From Pseudomonadota bacterium (GTDB lineage: Bacteria; Desulfobacterota; Desulfovibrionia; Desulfovibrionales; Desulfovibrionaceae): 14,040 nt of DNA. Position numbers and translations under genes: made by a program. Positions 1-7,409 of the stretch are shown here, piece by piece; position 1 is the stretch's first letter; every line of letters begins with the position of its first letter. The stretch lies in contig JAEXGX010000125.1 of assembly GCA_023450535.1 (NCBI GenBank), positions 1 through 14,040 of the forward strand, read 5' to 3'. A model generated the notes under the pieces. That model had not been told where the DNA came from, made no database searches, and saw only the letters and a program-made list of their open reading frames with translations.

Positions 1-517
1 GAGCAACAACCAGCCAGCTCACAAAGTTATTCCCGTTTATCAGGCGGCTGAAAGCATCCCCTATCCCCATTCCCAGTTCAGGAAAAAGTAACTGTAACGC
101 AGCATAGGTATACAGGGAATGAACGAATTCAGACGCTATGCCCGCCGCAACTCGTGCGGCGATGCGTCCCTTTTTGGCCCGCTGCGCCATGCGGAACAGC
201 AGTCCCGCTGTGAGCCCGAACAAGGCACGGGGCAAAACGGCCAGCACCACACTTGACAACGGGGCTCCGCTCCAGAAAGGAGAAAACACCAGATCCCCCG
301 GATTCACGCCGGTTGTGGATGCTTTCAACAGGCTGCCCAGGCCGAAGAGCGCACCCATAAGTGCTCCGGCCCGGCTCCCGAAAAGCAGGGCCCCTATGAT
401 GACAAGCACAGGGATAAAGGTAATGGATATGGGGGGGATGCCTATAAATCCCAGCGAGGAAAAGGAAAATATCAATTCCACAGCGATCAGCACGCCCAAA
501 ATTTCGCGCTTAAGCAA
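1..517 (-). CDS. ECF transporter S component, 3' end outside window
   Basis: Partial minus-strand gene; its C-terminus lies beyond the left edge. The visible 172 residues are strongly hydrophobic with several membrane helices. The first helix is followed by GIPPISITFIPVLVIIGALL and then a glycine-rich helix (LFGSRAGALMGALFGLGSL), the pattern of the substrate-binding S subunit of energy-coupling-factor transporters, which take up vitamins or related small molecules together with the shared EcfA/EcfT energising module. The substrate cannot be read from the sequence. I chose the TTG at 515-517 because GGAGG lies eight bases upstream; an in-frame GTG at 530-532 is possible but has poor spacing for a ribosome site. 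No A or T component is visible, so it probably shares a module encoded elsewhere. A folded leader lies directly upstream. Family confidence is good; start confidence is moderate. Confidence 0.8.
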   Translation of the reverse strand, partial: MLKREILGVLIAVELIFSFSSLGFIGIPPISITFIPVLVIIGALLFGSRAGALMGALFGLGSLLKASTTGVNPGDLVFSPFWSGAPLSSVVLAVLPRALFGLTAGLLFRMAQRAKKGRIAARVAAGIASEFVHSLYTYAALQLLFPELGMGIGDAFSRLINGNNFVSWLVVA

Positions 518-545
518 TCTGCATTCCTCCACTCCTGTTCCTCCC

Positions 546-613
546 TTGCTTCCGGTGATTTCCGAGCGACGCCTGTTTGGCGAGCGTATGGGGAGCCCTT
601 GTAACGGAAGCAA
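546..613 (-). ncRNA. Candidate structured leader of the ECF S-component gene
   Basis: On the minus strand a nine-base stem (TTGCTTCCG at 613-605, CGGAAGCAA at 554-546) encloses about 50 bases containing a smaller GC hairpin (CGCC / GGCG around a five-base loop). Its 3' arm ends just before the purine-rich ribosome-binding stretch of the ECF gene. ECF S-component genes are often controlled by vitamin riboswitches, but I do not recognise the TPP, FMN, cobalamin, preQ1 or THF consensus here. It could be a riboswitch of another class or an incidental fold. Confidence 0.3.
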
Positions 614-711
614 TTTTTCCATAAAAAATCAATATGCCCGACATGAATCATTTTGCCGGGCAGGTCTTTGCCCCCGTACACGGCGATGTGCTCAACGGAT
701 ACGCCCGGACG

Positions 712-757
712 AAAAAGGGCTTCAGCGAAAGAAACCACTGGTGTCCCGCTGAAGCCC
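712..757 (-). terminator. Rho-independent terminator after ilvE-dnaX-ybaB
   Basis: A perfect 11-base stem (GGGCTTCAGCG at 717-727, CGCTGAAGCCC at 747-757) is followed on the minus strand by five T (716-712). It lies about 185 bases past the ybaB stop codon and ahead of the ECF gene, so it separates the two transcription units. The plus strand has no T-run after the stem. Confidence 0.75.
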
Positions 758-922
758 TTGCAAAGGCGTTACATTGTCCAAGTTATATTGTGGATGTGCT
801 TAAGGCAACTCGCATTTGAAATGTTACATCCGAACAGGACACGTTATTCTGCCCTCTAAATTTCACGATACGCCTGAACTATCCGCCGCAAATGAATTGC
901 GGCTATTCCGACTCCGTAGCAC

Positions 923-938
923 ATTTCAATTTTGAAAT
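923..938. repeat. Dispersed TTTCAA/TTGAAA palindrome, copy 1
   Basis: ATTTCAA-TT-TTGAAAT, a perfect seven-base dyad, sits three bases beyond the ybaB stop. Read on the minus strand it continues into TACGGAGTCG and then a GCCGCAA hairpin, the same order of elements seen after nth. It is one of at least five related copies in the window. Confidence 0.6.
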
Positions 939-941
939 ACG

Positions 942-1253
942 CTAGAACATGCCGGGCACCCGGATGCCGCCGGTGAGATTGCCCATTTCCCGTTCCATAT
1001 TGGCCCGGGTCACGCGCACGCCTTCGTTCACCGCGCTCAGAATGAGATCCTGGAGCATTTCCACGTCATCGCCTTCCAGTGCCTTGGGATCAATGGCGAT
1101 GGACTGAAGTTCCTGACGGCCGTTCATCACGACCTTGACCATGCCGCCCCCGGCAGAGGTTTCCACGGTTTTTTCCGCCATTTCCTGCTGGAGTTTGAGC
1201 ACCTTGTTCTGCATGACCTGGGCCTGACGCAGCAAATCGTTCATATTGGGCAT
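942..1253 (-). CDS. ybaB: YbaB/EbfC family nucleoid-associated protein
   Basis: A 103-residue protein beginning MPNMNDLLRQAQVMQNKVLKLQQEM, the typical N-terminal helix of the YbaB/EbfC family, with the conserved core GGGMVKVVMNGRQELQSIAIDP and the end GNLTGGIRVPGMF. Family members are small dimers that bind DNA with little sequence specificity. Full family length. AAGGAG lies about seven bases before the ATG. It follows dnaX by 74 bases in the same direction. recR, the usual third member of a dnaX-ybaB-recR cluster, is absent here and lies about 5 kb away on the opposite strand. The TAG stop is part of the CTAG that borders a dispersed repeat. Confidence 0.95.
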   Translation of the reverse strand: MPNMNDLLRQAQVMQNKVLKLQQEMAEKTVETSAGGGMVKVVMNGRQELQSIAIDPKALEGDDVEMLQDLILSAVNEGVRVTRANMEREMGNLTGGIRVPGMF

Positions 1254-1327
1254 GAGGATTCTCCTTCGTGCAGTTTAAGATTGAATATGTGTGTATCGGG
1301 TTGGAAATCCAAATATTGCGGGTTACT

Positions 1328-3478
1328 TCAATTTTTGTCCACTTGTGCGCAATGCACAAGCGTTGCCCCGAAAATATGGCCAAGCTCCCGCACCACGGGA
1401 TGTTCCTGCATTTCTGCCTTGAGTTCCGCCGTGGTACGGCGTTCCGTATTCGGCGGCATGAATTCCGGCTCAAGCGGCCGACCAGCCCAGGCTTGTGCAG
1501 CCTTTTTCACCATTTCGGCATTGCGCTGAAGCTGAAGAGAAACAATCTGCGACTGAGGCCTCAGTCGCAGGCGCTCTCCCCGCACCTCTCCGGAACATTG
1601 CCGGAGCAGGTTAAGGTGAACCCCTTCACGGCCCTCGCAAAATGCCAGAAAATCTTCCCATTTCAGAGAAGAATCGCCGTTGCCCTCTTCCCTTGCTCGG
1701 GAAGCACCTGGCAGGTCTGGCCTCTTTCCCTGCATAGCCAGAGCTGTTTCCGGTGCAGTTTTTCTCTCTGAAACTGCCCTGTCGCCTGTGGAAAGGGCGG
1801 AAGTATCCGCTTTTCCGCTCATGGCCGCTTGCAGATCCACAGAATCAGGCACCTTCAACGAAGGATCTCCTCCAGCCGGAATTTCATCCAGCCAAGGAGG
1901 AACATCGTCTGCGGCTTCCTGCCGGGAAGCCGCCGTTCGCACGGGTGATTCAGCTTCCGGGGCAGGAACAGGAGGAACAAAACGACGTGCCCCCTGCGGA
2001 GGCTGGAAACGGCGCGACAAGGGCGCACGCGCCTCTTCCTCGACAGTTTTATTCGGGGCGGACGTAACAGGCACGGCTTCAGCTCGAACGGCAGAAAAAT
2101 GTTCGGCGGAACGACCGGCGGAACAACTGGGGGATGCCGCCCCCTCAACGAAAGGGCGAACCGAGCCGGCACCCTCCTCGGGCGGCGCCAGCCCTCCGGA
2201 TTCCCGGCACGGCGCACCCTCGCCGCCGGAACGGGCATTCGCGCCGACTTCCGTATTTTTTACAGCGGAACAAAGAGAAGCGTCTCCCCCTGCCACCCCG
2301 CCAGCCAATGCTCCCGGATTCAGGTCGCCCAGAGGCAGAAGCCGGGGCAGCAGGGCAAGGTTGAGCAACAAAAGCTCCAGCCCTGCGGCAGGTTCAAGAC
2401 TGGTGAGTATGCGGCGCTGACTTTCCAGAGTCATCTGCCAGGCTGCATGGATATAGGAAAGGGGAAAATTTTTTGCCAGCCCGATCAGGCGGGAACTTTC
2501 CCGCTCGGGGAGCTCCAGCTCAACTGCCGCTTGCGGCCCGGCTTGCCGGATAAGAAAAAGATTACGCCACAGGCCGCCCAGTTCACGCAGGAAAAAGCCC
2601 ATGTCCGCGCCCTGCCCCAGCAGTTCGCGCACCAGCTTGGCCACTGCCAGAGCGTCCTGACCTGCCAGAGCGTCCAGCAGGCGATCCATGACTTCCTGTC
2701 CGGCCAATCCCAGTACTTCCCGGGCCTGTGCGGCACTGAGAGGCGCGTCCGCGTTTCCTCCCAGAGCCAGGGTCTGCCCCAGCAAGGACATGGCATCGCG
2801 CACACTGCCCGCAGCCCTGCGGGCAATCAGCCGTGCAGCGTCATCTTCAAAAGGACGTGCTTCCCGCTCCAGCACGGAACGGATATGCGCCTCCAGCGTG
2901 GCTTCGGGAATCTGACGGAAGACAAAGTGCTGGCAACGACTGACAATGGTCACCGGGAACTTATGCTGTTCTGTGGTGGCCATAATAAACGTGACATGCG
3001 CCGGCGGCTCTTCCAGAGTCTTCAACAAAGCGTTAAAAGCCTCTTTGGTAAGCATGTGCGCTTCGTCGATGATAAAGACCTTATAACGGCCTTCCAGAGG
3101 GGCATAGCCCACAGCGTCGCGCAGGCGGCGCACATCGTCAATGCCTCGGTTCGACGCGCCGTCGATTTCCACCACGTCCACAAAACTGCCCTGCGTGATG
3201 CGGCGGCAAGCGCTGCATTCGTTGCAGGGTTCTCCGGTGGGAGCGTGGACACAGTTCAGCGCCTTGGCGAAAATGCGGGCCACGGTAGTTTTACCCACCC
3301 CGCGCGTCCCGCTAAGAAGGTAGGCCGGGGCAACCCTGTCCTCCGACGCAGCGCGAGACAGGATGGATTTCACCATTTCCTGTCCCACGACCTGCGCGAA
3401 GGTCTGGGGGCGGTAGCGCGCGGCAAGGGAGGCTGGACCTCCCCCGCCGGGCTGTCTGCTCTGGGCGTCGTCAGCCAT
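1328..3478 (-). CDS. dnaX: DNA polymerase III subunits gamma/tau
   Basis: A 716-residue AAA+ ATPase of the replicative clamp loader, which loads the beta sliding clamp and couples polymerases at the fork. Visible features: Walker A GTRGVGKT (57-64), zinc module C76-C85-C88-C91, Walker B with DEAH (138-141), ATTEQHKFP sensor region and the SRC arginine-finger motif (180-182). A roughly 200-residue low-complexity linker (about 390-590) rich in A, G, E and P is followed by a C-terminal tau-type domain from about 605. The gene starts 24 bases after the ilvE stop, so they are probably co-transcribed. The ribosome site is weak (GAGAG), consistent with translational coupling. In the linker an in-phase A-AAA-AAT heptamer (2255-2261) could allow a -1 frameshift to a gamma-like product of about 444 residues. 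Confidence 0.97.
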   Translation of the reverse strand: MADDAQSRQPGGGGPASLAARYRPQTFAQVVGQEMVKSILSRAASEDRVAPAYLLSGTRGVGKTTVARIFAKALNCVHAPTGEPCNECSACRRITQGSFVDVVEIDGASNRGIDDVRRLRDAVGYAPLEGRYKVFIIDEAHMLTKEAFNALLKTLEEPPAHVTFIMATTEQHKFPVTIVSRCQHFVFRQIPEATLEAHIRSVLEREARPFEDDAARLIARRAAGSVRDAMSLLGQTLALGGNADAPLSAAQAREVLGLAGQEVMDRLLDALAGQDALAVAKLVRELLGQGADMGFFLRELGGLWRNLFLIRQAGPQAAVELELPERESSRLIGLAKNFPLSYIHAAWQMTLESQRRILTSLEPAAGLELLLLNLALLPRLLPLGDLNPGALAGGVAGGDASLCSAVKNTEVGANARSGGEGAPCRESGGLAPPEEGAGSVRPFVEGAASPSCSAGRSAEHFSAVRAEAVPVTSAPNKTVEEEARAPLSRRFQPPQGARRFVPPVPAPEAESPVRTAASRQEAADDVPPWLDEIPAGGDPSLKVPDSVDLQAAMSGKADTSALSTGDRAVSERKTAPETALAMQGKRPDLPGASRAREEGNGDSSLKWEDFLAFCEGREGVHLNLLRQCSGEVRGERLRLRPQSQIVSLQLQRNAEMVKKAAQAWAGRPLEPEFMPPNTERRTTAELKAEMQEHPVVRELGHIFGATLVHCAQVDKN
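2255..2261 (-). promoter_or_regulatory. Candidate -1 frameshift heptamer in dnaX
   Basis: On the coding strand codons 406-408 read GTA AAA AAT, which gives A-AAA-AAT in the phase used for -1 slippage. The -1 frame then runs 36 codons to a TGA. A GC-rich stem can form about 20 bases downstream (TTCCGG / CCGGGAA). Escherichia coli dnaX uses A-AAA-AAG; AAT is expected to be less slippery, and I see no upstream Shine-Dalgarno-like stimulator. Confidence 0.25.
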
Positions 3479-3502
3479 GCGTGCTCTCGTCCGTTTATAC
3501 AG

Positions 3503-4429
3503 CTAGAACTTGTAGTGAGTAAGCCAATGGGCGTACTTCTCGTTTTCACCATGGGCGGCTTCAAAGAACGCCTTCTGGATGGCCTTGGTAACCGGGCCGG
3601 CGTGGCCCTCGCCGATGATGCGGTCGTCCAGTTCCCGGATCGGGGTCACTTCGGCGGCGGTGCCACAGAAGAAAGCCTCGTCGGCAGTGTACATTTCATC
3701 GCGGGTGAAGACCTGTTCCACAACCTTGTAGCCAAGGTCTTCAGCCAGGCTCATAATCGCGTCGCGATTAATGCCTTCAAGGATAGATACGCCGGGCGTG
3801 GTCTTAAGCACATTGTTGCGTACGATGAACACGTTTTCGCCAGTGGCTTCAGATACGCAGCCGTTGACGTCGAGCATCAGGGCTTCGTCATAGCCGCTCT
3901 GTACGGCTTCCATCTTGGCCAGTACGGAGTTGACGTAGTTTCCGCCGGCCTTCGCCTTGCCCATAAGGGTATTGGGATGGATGCGGTTGAACGAACTGGT
4001 CTTGACGCGCACTCCCATTTCCAGAGCTTCCGCTCCGAGATACGCCCCCCAGGGCCAAGTCGCCACGATAACGTGGACGGGATTGCCGGGGAAAACCCCA
4101 AGCGGCCCTTCGCCCACCCAAGCCAAGGGCCGGATATACCCGGCGGGCATCTTATTGGCTACCATGGTGTCAAGCACAGCCTTTTCCATTGTGGCGAGAT
4201 CATAGGGGCAGGTCAGTCGCAGGATCTTTCCGGAGTTGACGAAACGCTTCATGTGCTCCTTCAGGCGGAACACGGCAGAAGTGCCGTCTGCGCACGCGTA
4301 GGCGCGGATGCCTTCAAAATAGCTTGTGCCGTAGTGCAGGGCATGGGTAAGGACATGAATTTTGGCATCTTCGGACGGGACGAGTTTGCCGTCAAACCAG
4401 ATAAAGGGAGTGAGTTCCAAGCCGGGCAT
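3503..4429 (-). CDS. ilvE: Branched-chain amino acid aminotransferase
   Basis: A 308-residue fold-type IV PLP enzyme that interconverts valine, leucine and isoleucine with their 2-oxo acids, using glutamate/2-oxoglutarate. The PLP lysine is K160 in GKAKAGGNYVNS. Other family stretches are WPWGAYLGAEAL, DVNGCVSEATGENVFIV and the C-terminal FFCGTAAEVTPIRELDDR with GEGHAGPVTKAIQKAFF. Length matches the family. I placed the start at the ATG in MPGLELTPFIWFDGKLV, which has AAGGAG eight bases upstream; an in-frame upstream extension of 26 residues lacks similarity and a ribosome site. First gene of the ilvE-dnaX-ybaB unit; the 248-base gap to the divergent carboxypeptidase must hold its promoter, which I could not define. 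Confidence 0.95.
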   Translation of the reverse strand: MPGLELTPFIWFDGKLVPSEDAKIHVLTHALHYGTSYFEGIRAYACADGTSAVFRLKEHMKRFVNSGKILRLTCPYDLATMEKAVLDTMVANKMPAGYIRPLAWVGEGPLGVFPGNPVHVIVATWPWGAYLGAEALEMGVRVKTSSFNRIHPNTLMGKAKAGGNYVNSVLAKMEAVQSGYDEALMLDVNGCVSEATGENVFIVRNNVLKTTPGVSILEGINRDAIMSLAEDLGYKVVEQVFTRDEMYTADEAFFCGTAAEVTPIRELDDRIIGEGHAGPVTKAIQKAFFEAAHGENEKYAHWLTHYKF

Positions 4430-4677
4430 AATAAATCTCCTTGCGAAAACCCGAAAATATCGCGCCGCTCGCGAAAATGGGAAGGAAAACGATACGTCCG
4501 GCGACATCGCAGGTCAAGCCGGAAAAAAGCCCGGCCGTTCCCCCGCACTCGCGCGTATTGACGGAGAATTGCCCGGAGGGTATTTCTCTCGCATATTTTC
4601 GCATTCTGCACTTGCCCAAGTCACATAAAAAACTCCGCTCCCGCTCTGCGGGCGTCGGTTTACAGAATGGAGTCGCC

Positions 4678-6141
4678 GTGTTCACAGTCATGCCGCATAC
4701 TCTCTCTATGCGCCGCATTTTTCCCGTCGCGTGCGTCCTCCTTGTTGTTTTCTCCCTGAGCCTGCTGCACCTTCCCGGTGAAGCTTCTGCCGCAAAGCGC
4801 GCAAACGCGGCGGACGTTCTGCCCCCGCTGACGTCTCCTCTGGATTTTACCCTTACTGTACACGGGCCGGGAGATGGCCCCACCGTACTTATTGTGGGTG
4901 GCATTCAGGGCGACGAACCGGGAGGTTTTTCCGCCGCCGCGCTGCTCGCCACCCACTACCGCTATGACAAAGGCATGGTACTGGTGGTTCCCAATCTCAA
5001 TTTTCCCAGTATTATCAAGCGGTCGCGAGGATTACACGGCGATATGAACCGCAAGTTCGCCGCACTGGGAAAAAATGACCCCGAGTATACCACAATACGC
5101 CGCCTGCAAGACATCATTACCCGCCCCGAAATTGACCTTATTCTCAACTTGCACGACGGCAGCGGTTTCTACCGTCCAACCTGGGAATCTGATACGCACA
5201 ATCCCAAGCGTTGGGGCCAGAGCGTCATCATCGATCAGGATAAACTGCCCGGCGTCGTCTTCGGCAATCTGGCCGAAAACGCAAACGCCGTGACAGAAGA
5301 TGTCAACACCCGTCTGCTCGCCCCCCAGCACGCCCTGTATGTACGCAACACCCGCACTGGCGACGGCGACACGGAAATGGCAAAAAGCCTGACCTGGTTC
5401 GCCCTGAACAACGGCAAGGCGGCCTATGGCCTGGAAGTGAGCAAGAATTTCGGCGTGAAGGAACGCGCGTACTACCAACTGTGCATGGTGGAGGCATTTC
5501 TGCGCATCGCGGGCGTGGAGTTCGAGCGGGACTTTCCCCTGACCGCCGAGGGCGTGCTGGACGCCCTGGGGCGCGATGTTTACGCGGGGTTTATGGGCAA
5601 CCGCGTGGTTCTGCCGCTCTCCGGCGTACGGCGCAATCTTGCAGGTACCATCCCCCTGCCCGAAGGGGGAGAAAAAACCCTCAGCGCCAATATGCCCATT
5701 GTGGCCGTAAGCGGCGAGCGCGGAAAATTGACCATTCACTACGGGAACAATATGGTGACCAGCTTCCGGCCCGAGTGGCGGGAACGCGACGATTCGATTG
5801 ATTCCGTCTCCGTCCTGGTGGACGGAGAAGAGCAAACGGTGCGTTTCGGCGACGAAATCCGCCCCAAAGAAACTTTCCAGGTCAAAAAGACGCCGGGGTG
5901 CCGCGTCAACGCTATTGGCGCGACTCTTGGCGCTGACGAAAGCGGTCTTGACATTCGCCGTCAGGACTTTCTTGAAAATTATTCTCTGGATACGGCGGGC
6001 AATATTTACCGGGTGGAAATCTACCGGGGCAACAGTTACGCCGGAACCTTCACCGTTCGCTATGGTGTACCCGGCGTGAAGGTCACCACGCCTCTCACCC
6101 TGCCCGCGATTAAAGGCAAGGAATCCAGCTTTGGCTGGTAA
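4678..6141 (+). CDS. M99 family murein DL-carboxypeptidase (Csd4/Pgp1-like)
   Basis: A 487-residue exported zinc carboxypeptidase. An N-terminal hydrophobic segment (about 12-31) ends in a likely cleavage site EASA-AK. The catalytic domain carries GGIQGDEPGG, where Q77 and E80 fit the unusual Gln/Glu zinc ligands of Helicobacter Csd4, H159 in LNLHDGSGFY as third ligand, GDMNRKF (121-127) for peptide recognition and E253 in GLEVSKNF as candidate catalytic glutamate. Csd4 and Campylobacter Pgp1 trim the murein tripeptide to a dipeptide and are needed for helical or curved cell shape. The C-terminal half holds beta-rich accessory domains, as in Csd4. I chose the GTG at 4678 because GGAG lies five bases upstream; in-frame ATGs at 4690 and 4708 also keep the signal peptide. 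Single gene, divergent from ilvE. Confidence 0.88.
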   Translation: MFTVMPHTLSMRRIFPVACVLLVVFSLSLLHLPGEASAAKRANAADVLPPLTSPLDFTLTVHGPGDGPTVLIVGGIQGDEPGGFSAAALLATHYRYDKGMVLVVPNLNFPSIIKRSRGLHGDMNRKFAALGKNDPEYTTIRRLQDIITRPEIDLILNLHDGSGFYRPTWESDTHNPKRWGQSVIIDQDKLPGVVFGNLAENANAVTEDVNTRLLAPQHALYVRNTRTGDGDTEMAKSLTWFALNNGKAAYGLEVSKNFGVKERAYYQLCMVEAFLRIAGVEFERDFPLTAEGVLDALGRDVYAGFMGNRVVLPLSGVRRNLAGTIPLPEGGEKTLSANMPIVAVSGERGKLTIHYGNNMVTSFRPEWRERDDSIDSVSVLVDGEEQTVRFGDEIRPKETFQVKKTPGCRVNAIGATLGADESGLDIRRQDFLENYSLDTAGNIYRVEIYRGNSYAGTFTVRYGVPGVKVTTPLTLPAIKGKESSFGW

Positions 6142-6384
6142 ATAAGAGCATCCAGTGTTAGAATGCTATCAGGAATTTTGCGCCAACGGCTGAAGATACC
6201 GCGAAAACATTATTCCAGAGTAACGGCAACCTACTTATGGCGCGCCGCCCAACGGGCACCCCAAAGTGCATACAGGCATAACCCGGCAACACATGGCTCC
6301 GATTCGGCCATGGCCAGCTCCGGGCCAGAACATCGTGTTCCTAATCATGTCTACTTTCAATGCTAAACAGCTTCAAAGGTTGAT
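6142..6384. other. Gap between the M99 peptidase and recR
   Basis: No gene seen. The end of the peptidase gene can fold as CCAGC / GCTGG across the last codons. A loose AGCAT...ATGCT dyad (about 6148-6168) resembles the borders of the dispersed repeat. I found no convincing terminator or promoter; recR may be read through from the peptidase gene or have a weak own promoter. Confidence 0.4.
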
Positions 6385-6990
6385 ATGCAGCGCATTCCCG
6401 AACCCCTCAAGGAATTGGTCGAACAAATGGCCCGCCTGCCGGGCCTTGGCCCTAAATCAGCCATGCGCGCCGCCATGACTCTGCTCAAATGGCCGGAGGC
6501 CGAAGCGCGCCGCCTGGGTAAGAATATCTATGAACTGCGCGACAAATTACATATGTGTTCCCGCTGCGGAGCGTTGTCTGACAGCGATCCCTGTTCCGTC
6601 TGCGCAGACCCTGCGCGTAACCGCGATAGCCTTTGCCTTGTAGCGGAATGGGACAGCCTGCTCACCATAGAAGAAGGCAACTTTTACAAAGGACAGTATC
6701 TCATCCTCGGTGGCCTGCTTTCTCCGCTGGAGTACAGCCCCGCTGAGGCTCTGGACATGGAGCGGCTTGTTAAGCGCCTGAATGAGGGCGAAGTGAGCGA
6801 ACTTATTCTCGCTCTGGGGGCCACGGCTGAAGCCGAGGCCACAGCCAGCTATGTGCGCGATGAAGTGAACAGGCGTTTCCCGAAGCTCAAAATCACCCGC
6901 CTGGCCCAGGGCATCCCGCTCGGCTCGGAAGTCAAGTTCATGGATCGGGAAACTCTGCGCCAGTCTCTACGGTACAGGCAAGAGCTTTAA
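6385..6990 (+). CDS. recR: Recombination protein RecR
   Basis: A 201-residue protein, the normal RecR length. In order: helix-hairpin-helix region LARLPGLGPKSAMRAA (about 16-31), zinc finger C58-C61-C70-C73 (CSRCGALSDSDPCSVC), Toprim domain from about residue 82 with EWDSLLTIEEG and ILGGLLSPLE, and a C-terminal region ending in GSEVKFMDRETLRQSLRYRQEL, with the usual ITRLAQGIPLGSE. With RecF and RecO it helps load RecA onto SSB-coated gaps. AAAGG lies shortly before the ATG. It is separated from dnaX-ybaB, its usual neighbours, which lie on the other strand in this window. Confidence 0.97.
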   Translation: MQRIPEPLKELVEQMARLPGLGPKSAMRAAMTLLKWPEAEARRLGKNIYELRDKLHMCSRCGALSDSDPCSVCADPARNRDSLCLVAEWDSLLTIEEGNFYKGQYLILGGLLSPLEYSPAEALDMERLVKRLNEGEVSELILALGATAEAEATASYVRDEVNRRFPKLKITRLAQGIPLGSEVKFMDRETLRQSLRYRQEL

Positions 6991-7109
6991 TCACCCCGAA
7001 AACGGAGCAAGCTACGGCTTTTCCGCGCAAGTCCATGTCCGGTCTTCGGAAATATCGGAACCAATCCTTTGTCCGCAGCCCGGTATGCCGGGTCCCCAAG
7101 GAGTCTTTC

Positions 7110-7316
7110 ATGCCTTTCTTTTTCGCTCCCCGTGAAGCCCGCACCACACTCACCTGCCCGGACTGCGGGGCTAACCTGGACATCCGCCGCAATTGTCATG
7201 AAGCGTATATGTACTGCCCGGCATGCCAGAAAAGTTTTGAGCTTTCGGCCTTTATTTCCTGCATGGACGAAAGTATGGAAATGTTTCTTGAACAGTTGTA
7301 TGTTGACCGGGTCTGA
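7110..7316 (+). CDS. Small zinc-ribbon protein, unknown function
   Basis: A 68-residue protein starting MPFFFAPREARTTL, with cysteine pairs CPDC (C16, C19) and CPAC (C36, C39) and a further C29, consistent with one zinc ribbon, followed by an acidic amphipathic C-terminal tail (ISCMDESMEMFLEQLY). AAGGAG lies six bases before this ATG; an upstream in-frame ATG at 7035 has no ribosome site. It follows recR by 119 bases and precedes the Hpt gene. The ribbon could bind nucleic acid or protein; I do not recognise a named family. Confidence 0.7.
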   Translation: MPFFFAPREARTTLTCPDCGANLDIRRNCHEAYMYCPACQKSFELSAFISCMDESMEMFLEQLYVDRV

Positions 7317-7349
7317 GTAAGTCAGCTCCTCAACAATTGTCGTATCCAT

Positions 7350-7366
7350 TTCCCCCTGAGGGGGAA
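7350..7366. repeat. Perfect hairpin between zinc-ribbon and Hpt genes
   Basis: TTCCCCC-TGA-GGGGGAA, seven perfect pairs around a three-base loop. No T-run follows on either strand, so it is a weak terminator at best. It may protect the 3' end of the upstream message. Confidence 0.4.
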
Positions 7367-7368
7367 GA

Positions 7369-7398
7369 TGGTAAGCTATAAAAAATAAATTCTTACCA
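7369..7398. promoter_or_regulatory. TGGTAAG/CTTACCA dyad ahead of the Hpt ribosome site
   Basis: A seven-base perfect inverted repeat (7369-7375 and 7392-7398) spans a 16-base A/T-only-rich centre containing TATAAA. The right arm ends two bases before the AGGAG of the Hpt gene. It could be an operator around a promoter's -10 region or an RNA stem next to the ribosome site. Confidence 0.35.
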
Positions 7399-7409
7399 CA
7401 GGAGAGCGA

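Larger units (their letters stand above)
518..941. other. Gene-free stretch between ybaB and the ECF gene
   Basis: Read on the minus strand from ybaB, it holds a TTTCAA palindrome (938-923), a seven-base hairpin GCCGCAA / TTGCGGC (885-903), about 120 bases without clear features, the terminator at 757-712, and the folded ECF leader. Short ORFs here lack ribosome sites and recognisable protein features, and I do not regard them as genes. I could not find a convincing ECF promoter. Confidence 0.6.

Noticed and set aside
487..738. 83-codon minus-strand ORF upstream of the ECF gene
   Set aside because: No ribosome site or domain; it crosses the stem arms of the terminator and leader and overlaps the ECF start in another frame.
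2099..4561. 820-codon plus-strand ORF opposite dnaX and ilvE
   Set aside because: It is antisense to two well-supported genes, lacks a ribosome site and recognisable domains, and is explained by GC-rich third-codon bias.
6142..6384. SRP 4.5S RNA or a tRNA near recR
   Set aside because: The gap lacks the conserved 4.5S tetraloop region, and I found no tRNA T-loop pattern with matching arms anywhere in the gaps.
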